Assembly (NCBI GenBank): GCA_907163375.1
Contig: CAJQUW010000872.1
Span: 558,001 to 622,000 of the forward strand
From: Prostheceraeus crozeri
Lineage: Eukaryota > Platyhelminthes > Polycladida > Euryleptidae
DNA length: 64,000 bases
Reading direction: 5' to 3'
Positions 47,201-55,429 of the stretch are shown piece by piece. The position numbers and the translations under genes were made by a program. Numbering within the stretch: the first letter of the stretch is position 1; the number at the start of each line of letters is the position of its first letter. The notes below the pieces were generated by a model, which saw only the letters and a list, made by a program, of their open reading frames with translations, searched no databases and had not been told where the DNA came from.

Positions 47201-50200
47201 AAATATATTGATATATGTTTTACAGGCGCGAAAGTCAATAGTAACGGAATCACGTGATTTGGACATGACTTTTTCATAGGTTCAGTGAATGGATCTAAAC
47301 ATGCTGTTCCTCAGCAAAGATATTGGTTTCGATTATTTTATGCTATTTTAGGTTGCTTGGCCTAACTTTATTTCAAGTATTGGGATATTTGATACAATAC
47401 TTCCATTATAAAATTGACCAAATATTTGACCAAACGTGGTAACGGAATCACAAGGTAACGGAATCACAAATGTTGAAGAAAATTAGGTTAAGACGTGAAA
47501 CATTTGCAACTTGTTTATCATATCTCTACAAGTATTAAGTATTTTCATGGTTTACTTTCAATGTTTTGAAAGCATGAAGGCTATTTACATTGCATGTAAC
47601 GAATGCACCCGTATTTGCGTTTTATGTAAGGAGGTAGGATAGGTTCGTGGTTAGGATGGCGTGCTTTTAGGATTATTCTAACATATCGAGTCACAGTGGT
47701 GACTGTGCTCGCTGACAAGATACTTCATATCTATAAATACCGGGGTATTCTGGGACTCCCCGCTGTGTCAAGGATTCCTGGAAAACTCACGTAGTCACAT
47801 CCTCAATTCTGGTTTGATTTCAACCTTATCGAATAACGATCGGCTCTTATCGGTTCACTGAAAAATTCCAAAATACTTCATATCTATAGATAGATTACCT
47901 GGGATTCCCAGCCTCAAGGATTCCTGGAATCCTTCAGTCTTCAATACATTTTTGCTGGTGACTGAATGAATTAGTGCTACCGGGAAGATGCCACTTGCCG
48001 CAGCTGAGAAGCAACGTCGCTACCGGGAAAGGAAGAAAGCGAAGATGGGACCAGAAATATGGAAGCGGAAAGACTGTGAGCGAAAGAAGAGAGCTAGAGC
48101 TGCCAATCCTGATCTTTCTAAGAAGAAGCACAGAGAAAATATGCGAAGATGGCGTGCCACAAAGAAGGTTAGATCAGAAGGTGACAAAGAACCGTATCAG
48201 GCGAAATCTAGTCTCGCTCGCGCTGTGAATCGGGCTGGGGCAGCCTTGCCTCGGTCTCCTCGGAAGTTGAAGAAGATTATGCGGACATTATGTGATACGG
48301 AAGAAATCCCGTCTCGTGATATCAAGACTCCAACGACTCCGCACAACAAGTTATCACGGGAAGTTGAGGCAAGAGTACAACAATTCTACCTTCGCAACGA
48401 CATTTCCTGGATGGCATCGGGGAGAAAGGATTCAATCATAGTGATCCGTGACGGCATCAAAGTGAAGGAACAACGTCGGTACTTGTTGATGACAATCCGC
48501 GAGGTATTTGCATTGTATCGAGAAGAGTATCCTAACGACTCAGTGAAACTTTCTACATTCAAGAACTGACGTCCAGATGTGGTTCTTTACAAAGATAAGA
48601 TGCCACATAATGTTTGTGTCTGCATTTATCACGCCAACGTCGATTTCCTTCTACAGGGCATAAAGTCCGTCTCGAGTGCTCCAACTAATAACATTGAACT
48701 TCTGCAAGCTATCGCGTGTGATCCCAATAGGGAAGATTGCATGTTCGGACATTGTGAAAACTGTAAAGAGAAAGTTTCAGTCGATTGCTTGTTGACATCA
48801 GTTGATGATGCCGTGGCCGGGGATCAGAACAAGTGGCTTCAATGGGTGCGGAATGCCGAAGGACAACCAGAAAAGACTGAACTGTGTGGTGCCGTATGGG
48901 ATGCCATGTCTTCCCTGGCTGAGAAGCTTCCTGCTTTCAAGATCCATTGCTTCATTAAGAAACAGCAGTCGTCAGCGTTTCAGCGAATGCACACTACCCC
49001 TCATCAGCACCATACTGTGTTGCAGGTAGATTTCAGTAAAAATGCATCCATAATTGAACAAGATGAGATCCAGAGTGGTCATTGGGTACACAAGCAGCTC
49101 GCTGTGTTCTCGGCCGTTGGATGGACTAAAGAAGGGACCACTTCTTTTGCTGTTGTCTCAGATCGGTTATCTCACGATAAATATACTGCTGCAGTAATGC
49201 TTGAAACAATCATCGACCAGATCAAGACTGAGATGACTACTAATCTGACTCACATTGACATTTTCTCTGATGGAGCGGCACAGCATTTCAAGCAGAAATT
49301 TATGCTTACCCTTATCTCATGTATGAAGCAGACGAAGGGCTTGGTTGTCAACTGGCATTTCTTCGCTACGTCGCATGGAAAGGGAGCTGTCGACGGGGTT
49401 GGCGGCACTGTCAAAAGGGAGCTGTCACAAGGTCAGGAGATACCTTGTTAAGTCAGCTGCTGACTACGCTGCATGTGCCAAGCACTTGACCACTATCAAG
49501 ATTCTTTATATGCCTAATATGGAGATTGAGAGGCGAAGAACAGAACTTGATGCAATCTGGGGTAGTGCAATCGCCATTCCAGGCACGCATCGTGTTCATT
49601 GTGTGCGGACTGTCGATCCAGGTATCGTTACCTTATCAAATGACTCAATGCAGCCATCTCCAGAACTGCATGTGCTAGTTCAACAGGTTTCATCTGTCAC
49701 CGGAATCTCCGAAGACCAGCCGGCATCTGTGAAGCCAGAAAGTTATGTCACAATTCCCATACCAACAGAAAGAGGTCGTTCCATTCTATATGTTGCCGCA
49801 GTGTGCAGCACCAACAAAATGAAAATCAGGTACCTGCAAAGCACAGGAAGCTTCGGGATTTACCGAGATCCTGATGATGCCGACTCTAGCAGCGAGGATA
49901 TTAAAAACGCGCTTTTTGTGTGTCCCGAACCACAAATCAGCACATTGGGAACCGTAAGGCTTCGATATTCGTTCAAGTTCAGTGATCAGCAACGTGCGAT
50001 GATGCAAAAGTATGCCATGAAATGATCGGGCAGTTTTCATCATAACTAGAGTGCTTATAGGCCTAGCATGAAATCTCTGCCTTTGTAATTTATCCTTTCA
50101 AATCACGGGCTCATACATGTCAAAAATGATTGTTTTTTAACTAAAACATTGTTTTTCTTGATATTTGGTATTATCGACCATCTGCGGGGCATAATTATTG

Positions 50201-52332
50201 CGACTTATATAACATTTATCGATAAACGGATGATGTGATTCCGTTACCGGTAACGGAATCACACAAAAGCACTGTCATTTTCAATGAGAAAATATATTAA
50301 TTATAAAATCTCCATTATACCAGCAGTTGACTTTGATAAATATGCTTGCTTTGACATGATATCAGGATCTTTCTACAAGAGCCTTGAGAATAAGAAAAAT
50401 AAAATGATGTTTTTTGGTAACGGAATCACAATGGCAAACTCAAATGTCACCTTTCTGTCTCAGCCATGAAATACTTATCAATGATTTCTAAATCAAATGA
50501 ATAATGGTAAAGTCGCTTAACATTACCTAACAGTTGCTCATGAAGTGAATCATTTAAGTCCAATCAAACATTTAATAGAGATACGAGACAGAAAAAAAAA
50601 TCCAAAAAACGCTGAAAATATATTGCGTTGAAATAAAAAAAATCATCTAACTTGAATTTCAATTTTCTGGCTAAATATAGATGTCATGGCAAAAACTCGA
50701 TCTGTTACAAAAACTTCAGAATATTAGCTATAAGAAAACACACGTTAAAAATCTTAAATCGGAACTTTGTTTTTTGATGTTGCTGTTCATTTTCGCTTGG
50801 CCGAGCCCTACTGCAGTGAAACCTTATGCACCAGTCTATTTTTGGTTTTCGAACTTTGAATCTAACATGGATTTCATATTGGGCATTGATTTATGCCGAG
50901 TTGCTCATATAGGTCAACCATTCACTCGCGTTCATTTGCAATGGCCAAATGCTTTTCTGATGTTATATTTTTTGTGATGGGAACTTCTATACCCTCTTGA
51001 GACCGGAGGGGTTTCGAGTGGATCCCCTTGACCTATCTACCATATTTCTACTAATTCAACTGAAATGGAATACAACATGCTGAATCATTGTAAAAATGAT
51101 GATTTTGTCGCATGCGCGGTTGATATATCAGCAGAAAAAGTTAAATGTCAAAATTTAGCTCCGGGTCACTAGTTCTCAGGCTGATTCATTTGCAATTTTG
51201 CTTTACTGCTTTCATTATCTAATATAAGTACGTAACGTATATGCCCAAATAGATAGCCTGTAATCAGTTTTCGGACATTTAGCATCGTTTTGGTATCATA
51301 TTCTTGTGAGATTCGTCAGAGCATCGAGGAATAACAATAAAAATAACACTTGAGAATCAATGAATAGAAGCTTCAATATTAGACAAATATTCCACCATCC
51401 ATCCAATCCATAAGCAAAGTAAAGTCGATTCTACTTCTACAGTATGCGTCTATTATAATATATTTTTGATATTATTTTTTAGTAATCGTTCGAGTATCAA
51501 GTTCTAATTTCGTTCGAAACAACAGCTTTAAAGAGAATTTCTGCTCAATTGCCACATTAATTGGATAAAATATTTCGAGGATAGACAAAATGTAGAGAAA
51601 TTAAAAAGTGTTAAAAAAACTTTGGCAAAAATTTTGTTCTACATTATCATGTTTGACTATCGGTCAAAACAGAATTTAAATAAATTATTACCATACCTTC
51701 TTAATGACACTTCATAGCTAAGATGACTTCATCGGCTCAATATATCAAACATTTTTACGGAATGGATGTCTGACTCAAATATTTCATATACTACTTATAT
51801 TTGCTTCAAGTATTATTTCGAAGTCATTATTTAGCTACATCAAAAACATCACCATTACAAAAGTAGTGTATTTGTCGACTATCTAACGTAATTCAAGTTG
51901 ATTGGTCGCTAAACAAGGCTATTTATCAACATGCTCTACTTGATCAGCAAGTAGTTGTCCTATATTTGTCCAACAAATTTATTTCCAACTCTGCAACTTA
52001 TTTTCCCTTTGTGATTTCTTTGTTAATCATAGTGCTTTGAGGTGTTAAAATGACGAGGTTTATTCAAAGTGAGTATATTTGGTGCTTAGGGAAACATAGA
52101 ACTAACATATTAGCTAAATTAAATTAATTGCTGCATTTTAAAAATGAATTAAATGGTAGCAGTTTTGTCCCCATTATGTCATTTATGCACTCTATATAAT
52201 TTAATTTTTATAGACTTAATTCATGCCATCCTACATTGCAGGTCTGTCATTGGAGAACCTGATGAAGATTTGGATAAGCGAATCGATTTCTCTGTTGTAA
52301 TGGCTGATCCTTTGAACCATGTTCTGCATTAG
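38240..52332 (+). CDS. LSM8: U6 snRNA-associated Sm-like protein LSm8 (four exons)
   Basis: LSm8 completes the nuclear LSm2-8 ring that binds the U6 snRNA 3' end for splicing. Exons are 38240-38270, 39936-39976, 42191-42318 and 52242-52332. Together they give 291 nt, that is 96 aa plus stop, the same length as human LSm8. Introns of 1665, 2214 and 9923 bp all have GT-AG ends, with phases 1, 0 and 2. The protein starts MASALEGLVN. Sm motif 1 includes SDGR (18-21) and GTLKGFD (25-31); Sm motif 2 includes LGLYVIRGDNV (57-67). Residues HERVFS (42-47) and the end PLNHVLH fit LSm8 rather than other LSm proteins. The frame is uninterrupted. Sequence is somewhat diverged from vertebrate LSm8. Intron 3 holds at least five transposon insertions. 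Confidence 0.95.
39936..39976 (+). CDS. LSM8: LSM8 exon 2 (41 nt)
   Basis: A very short exon encoding the rest of Arg11 through Val24 (TIHLITSDGRIIV). Acceptor is ATCGTCAG, donor GTAAGA. Confidence 0.92.
40166..40782. mobile_element. 617-bp hAT-type MITE in LSM8 intron 2
   Basis: The left end CAGGGATGCGGAGTC is mirrored by an end whose minus strand reads CAGAGATGCTGAGTC. Perfect 8-bp flanks CTTTGTAG lie at 40158-40165 and 40783-40790. Subterminal sequence repeats CGGAGTCCT phrases. There is no coding capacity. Confidence 0.92.
42191..42318 (+). CDS. LSM8: LSM8 exon 3
   Basis: Encodes residues 25-67, the core of the Sm fold from GTLKGFD to IRGDNV. Acceptor is TTATTCCAG, donor GTAAGC; codon 67 is split. 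Confidence 0.95.
42497..42565. mobile_element. possible solo piggyBac-type end
   Basis: TTAA (42497-42500) is followed by ten C, then GGGGTCCAGTGGACCC at 42548-42563. The palindrome resembles those at the ends of the piggyBac element at 52997-54426. No matching second end is found nearby. Confidence 0.35.
42690..43200 (+). pseudogene. LINE C-terminal relic in LSM8 intron 3
   Basis: Plus-strand translation, in more than one frame, gives LRLYKIYVRPHLAYATCVWN, ALIEKVQRRFTRCVINLSG, RLRILGIPTLQLRCRAFDLI, AYNIFHSL and TSRTRGHDLKVFK. This is the usual series after the RT domain of CR1/Jockey-type LINEs. It has frameshifts and a stop, and the upstream RT is missing, so the copy is 5'-truncated and old. 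Confidence 0.8.
44004..44300 (+). pseudogene. hAT-like transposase C-terminal fragment (tentative)
   Basis: The open frame contains THLPQTDDVLRSFRSLDSGK, then RRPTDSLFQFQTLTKKF and later EHEFRL. I recall the pattern (hydrophobic LP-x-x-DxVLR, LDP-x-KR, then a paired helix before the dimerisation domain) from hAT-derived proteins such as KIAA1586. The expected HGNADVER-type continuation is not visible. It may belong with the fragment at 44980-45380, but the order would then be wrong. Confidence 0.35.
44980..45380 (+). pseudogene. hAT transposase N-terminal fragment (TTF-type zinc finger)
   Basis: The frame reads VDELITTPFVPREYAEKM, NQGRPTPDIKI, WLTGRVKRKKLFSWPCLLFS, then after a stop WYSNLNSLSKAVK and HEQSTSPVHIHLALK. 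GRPTP, the FCFPCLLF-like motif and DLxxLSxALKxHExSxxH are hallmarks of the TTF/BED-type N-terminus of hAT proteins of the 52-kDa repressor or ZMYM-like type. A stop interrupts it near 45248 and nothing of the catalytic core follows. Confidence 0.72.
45800..46345 (+). pseudogene. LINE C-terminal relic in LSM8 intron 3
   Basis: Plus-strand reading gives RVGNLYRACSYLPLVFYLHK, SIIRPLMDYW, LNLIERVEKRVKNPVAEKAA, VRRDVASLRPFYRCYFGK, and near the end FKRRADRLLM. This series is the C-terminal part of a non-LTR retrotransposon polyprotein after the RT domain. At least one stop and some frame changes are present. The type differs from the relic at 42690-43200. Confidence 0.7.
47988..50025 (+). pseudogene. 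Sola-like transposase, two interruptions
   Basis: The reading frame starts MPLAAAEKQRRYRERKKAK, a basic N-terminus common to an abundant uncharacterised animal protein family. An in-frame TGA at 48567-48569 splits it before RPDVVLYKDKMPHNVCVC. Downstream are a CMFGHCENC zinc-knuckle-like motif, VLQVDFSKNA, IFSDGAAQHFKQKF and FATSHGKGAVDGVGG. The Asp residues in the last three are good candidates for a catalytic triad. A frameshift near 49420-49435 moves the C-terminal part (HKVRRYLVKSAADYAACAK onward) into another frame, ending 50025. The C-terminal beta-rich segment (ILYVAAV to RYSFKF) also fits the family. Two lesions only, so decay is recent. The catalytic mechanism is inferred, not shown. 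Confidence 0.78.
50235..50262. repeat. 28-bp perfect palindrome in the Sola-like element
   Basis: Two copies of GGTAACGGAATCAC meet head to head and form a perfect 28-bp inverted repeat with no spacer. It may be a transposase or dimer binding site. Confidence 0.95.
50813..52241. other. rest of LSM8 intron 3
   Basis: AT-rich with no gene. At about 50993-51030 a segment (CCCTCTTGAG then GGGGTTTCGAGTGGATCCCC) loosely resembles the ends of the piggyBac-type element downstream. Confidence 0.4.
52242..52332 (+). CDS. LSM8: LSM8 exon 4 with stop
   Basis: Encodes the LSm8-specific tail SVIGEPDEDLDKRIDF through PLNHVLH and TAG at 52330-52332. Acceptor is ACATTGCAG. Confidence 0.93.
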
Positions 52333-52996
52333 ATTTGTTCAAGGAAATATCTTTTCGATATCATCATTCATCAGGATTTACTGTTTGTGGCGAACATCCT
52401 CAGATTTCTGAAGACGTGCTGCTTTTCTGTGGTTGGCTGAAAATCGATGAGAGTGATTTTGATGTAAATAGTTTATACAGTTTTATATATGACATTATAA
52501 AGATCTCAAAACAATGCTTTCTTTCTATCTGCATCGTTTATATAATTTCTGCCTTCAATTTCATAAAATTGATTTAAATTCATGGTTTTTAGACTTGAGC
52601 TGTCGAATAGTTGATGTCCATTGAAGTTCAATTTCGTCGTGTATAAATAGTCTGAACCATCCAAAAGAACAAGTTCAACATCAGTACTCGAAGTCTTCCG
52701 GGATATCCGTCATTTTTTGGTTGGGTCACGAGATTTGTGCAAATACATGAAAAGTGATAACGTACATGCTGCAGAAATTGCGACATTCTTGATGTCACAT
52801 GTTAGGCATACTCCGTTTGGATATTTTGATAAATTTAAGACAGCATTCAGGGTTACTTTTGTTTCATGACCCAAGGGTAAATCCAATTTAATCCACAACA
52901 TTTGACGAAAATGTGTCTTTGATTTGTAAAATCCATATTTCTGAACCGATTTCAATAGTTTTTTTTTAATCGAACCATAAAGATCTCATCTATTAT

Positions 52997-54426
52997 CCCT
53001 CGGGAGGTTTAAAATTCGCTATTCCATTTCGTGAAAATCTGGGTCCACGTGGACCCAGAAGATTTATTTTCACAATCAAGCACAATTAGTACAGAAAGTA
53101 CGAGTCACAGAGTTCGAATGTTCATCACAACAGTGATTCCCACACCGAGCACAGATTTTTCTCGTTTTCCAATCTTTCTTCCACCCGCAGAGTTGACATC
53201 TGTCTTTTTTTCGTGTTGCTCTCTCAACATCCACCTTTGCTTCGATGATTGGCCGTGGCACGTCTTTTGACTCCAAAAATGGCTTGACCAGCTCCTCTCC
53301 TAAGCATCGCAGAAATTGTCTTCTTTTGTGAGGCTTGTCTCTTCCCCAATGAGGATCAATTTCGCAATTCAACACATATGCATTTATCCCACACAAATCC
53401 AAGAGGTTGCAAAACACGATTGTGTGCCATCTTCGGCTGATGTATTTCACCGTATATGTCGCCACCATTTGGTCAGCTTTATCTACACCTCCTTTGGTCG
53501 CATTGTAGTCTTTTATCATTTCTGGAACCTTTCGGTCAGTCTGTTGATCAACAACCGGCTCTTGATGGAAGGTGCTCAAAAGAAGGACACAATCATTTTT
53601 CTTGCATTTGTAACTGAGGAGGCATGTTTGATCTTCGAGGTTGAATCGGAAATCTGAAGAGTAAACAGCACGGCCCTGTAGATTCTTCATCTGCGGAGGA
53701 ACTTCTCGTCTGTTTTTCCTCAGAGTTCCTATCAAAGTCATGCCTTTTGAGCGGAGAGAGCGTGCGAGCTTCAAAGAAGTAAAGAAATTGTCAGTTGTTA
53801 TGTGTCTTCCAGAATTTTCTAGAGATCTGGTCAAATCCATGACAACACGTTCTCCAAGTCCGTGATGACTGGGATTGTCTTCTTTGCCTGTGTACATTTG
53901 TAGATTGTAACAAAAATAATTGTTGGCATCGCACAACAGCCAGAACTTAAGTCCATACCTTGATGGAAAAAATCTGACCAGTTCTCAGCCTTTGAAGTGC
54001 ATGGCGTTAAGGCTAAAAATAGAAAAAATGCTACACATCGTGAGCGCGTGACGATAGCTGCCTTCACGAATATGACGGTCAGGATAAGGCTAAGATATAG
54101 CGTCGCTAAGGATACGGGAAATCCTTATCTGGTTTCACGAATACGGGCCTTTGTTATTTGGAATAGCAGTGACTGAATTTCTGCGCTATGACGACCGATG
54201 AAACGAATCAGTGTGACTGGGTCCAGCTGGACCCATAGATTTACTAAAAGGTTTGCGATGTATTGCAATTATTTAAACAACAGCTAATACATTTTCACTT
54301 GGCAGTTATAATTGACATATCGATACAGATAAAGTCCAGTGATATCAATAATAAATAATGAAAACTTAATAAATAACAGTGATCTGGAAAAATGGGTCCA
54401 CGTGGACCCAGAAAACCCCCCGAGGG
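52997..54426 (-). mobile_element. internally deleted piggyBac element, TTAT flanked
   Basis: The ends are CCCTCGGGAGG (52997) and CCCCCCGAGGG (ending 54426). The palindrome GGGTCCACGTGGACCC lies near each end (53041-53056, 54394-54409), with a variant GGGTCCAGCTGGACCC at 54219-54234. The 4-bp flanks are TTAT on both sides (52993-52996, 54427-54430) instead of the usual TTAA. The transposase frame covers only the C-terminal half. It starts about 660 bp after the LSM8 stop. Confidence 0.87.
53076..53990 (-). pseudogene. piggyBac transposase, C-terminal half
   Basis: The long minus-strand frame starts at about 53936; related residues (PSRYGLKFWLLCDANNYFC) continue upstream of its first Met. It contains GERVVMDLTRSL, HITTDNFFTSL (second catalytic Asp), DYNATKGGVDKADQM (third catalytic Asp), WHTIVFCNLLDLCGINAYVL and a C-terminal Cys-rich zinc finger (CQLCGWKK, CARCGNHCCDEHS, FCTNCA). 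The N-terminal half with the first catalytic Asp is missing; 54000-54390 holds unrelated or unrecognisable DNA. So the protein cannot be functional as it stands, although the retained part is open over 286 codons. Confidence 0.92.
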
Positions 54427-54560
54427 TTATGGCATGGTTTTTAAAAAGTCACAAAGCCAAGACCTTCTTCACAAGCTGCCGTTTTTTGCCGAAAAAAGAC
54501 CAAAAAAGCATGATTAATCATTGAATTTTCACTGGGTTTCCATTGTCCAATGAAAAAAAT

Positions 54561-55404
54561 GTCCTCTGACCGAGACGTTTTCTGTCCTCTGACCGAGGTA
54601 CCTTTTCTCGAAGAATATTGATTCTTCCGTTAAACGTTTTGCACCAAACGAATCCTCTAGTGTGTTAGTTTATAAATCCGTAAAGAAAATTCAGTTTGAT
54701 GCCGTTACAAGTGAGTAATATTGATTTAAAAATATTTTTATCCGTTTTTTCGACCAGAGGATTTGAATATTCCCAAGAATTTCATATGGATGCTGAAACC
54801 AGAAATTTTGTCAGGAATCGATGAAATTTCACAGCATAGGAGGGATCCATGCTCTTAACATCTATGCAAAAGAAATTTCTTATTTATATCAATTAACTAA
54901 CCCTCTCAAAATCTCGTGTCCTCTGACCGAGACCCTAAAAAATCTCGGTCAGAGGACAACGTTGAAATTGAAGATCTCGGTCAGAGTACAAGGGTCTCGG
55001 TCTAAAGACATGATAATGTATGCAATTACATTTATATCACTTCGTTTTACGCGTTCAAGTATTCGTCCTAAGTTCCCGCAGTCTCATGAACCCAAATGCA
55101 CAAACCGAAGAGTTTCCTGTTCGACATCAATTTGTCCTCTGACCGAGACCTTAAAAATCTCGGTCAGAGGACAAGGTGGGTCACGGTCAACGGACATTAT
55201 ATGTAATACGTTACATTTTGGTCACTTCGCTTTCCACATGCAAGCATTCATCCTTTAGGATGAACTCTTCGGCTTCTGCATTTGGGTTGCTGATGAAACT
55301 GGGAACTTAGAAGTTCCCAGTTTCATCAGCAACCCAAATGCAGAAGCCGAAGAGTTTCCTATTCGACATCTATCTGACCGAGATCAATTTGTCCTCTGAC
55401 CGAG
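54561..55404. repeat. GTCCTCTGACCGAG hairpin array
   Basis: The 14-bp phrase or close variants occur about eleven times on both strands. Exact copies lie at 54561, 54584, 54918, 55134 and 55391; inverted copies at 54944 and 55159; variants around 54976, 54996, 55180 and 55373. Two pairs form compact hairpins (54918-54957 and 55134-55172) separated by one 216-bp repeat unit. A larger perfect hairpin lies at 55263-55356. No gene is present. Confidence 0.88.
55263..55356. repeat. 46-bp perfect inverted repeat, 2-bp spacer
   Basis: Arms 55263-55308 and 55311-55356 are exact inverted copies, with AG between them. A diverged single copy of the same sequence (CCCAAATGCACAAACCGAAG) lies around 55091-55110, so one arm was probably duplicated in inverted orientation. 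Confidence 0.95.
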
Positions 55405-55429
55405 ATGTAGAAAAAATGACTTTTTAAAA

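Larger units (their letters stand above)
47049..50808 (+). mobile_element. Sola-like DNA transposon, full length
   Basis: The 3760-bp element has perfect 15-bp inverted ends GGGCTCGGCCAAGCG (47049-47063, 50794-50808) and a 4-bp duplication TACT on both sides (47045-47048, 50809-50812). GGTAACGGAATCAC recurs near both ends: 47063-47076, 47241-47253 (13 of the 14 bases), 47438-47451, 47454-47467, 50235-50262 (two copies head to head) and 50416-50429. It encodes one transposase-like protein, now interrupted twice. A 4-bp duplication is a known trait of the Sola superfamily; the family assignment is otherwise inference. It sits in LSM8 intron 3 on the gene's sense strand. Confidence 0.85.

Noticed and set aside
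47974-48228. Overlapping frame on the same strand as the Sola-like transposase
   Set aside because: It is a shadow of the basic N-terminus of the transposase in another frame.
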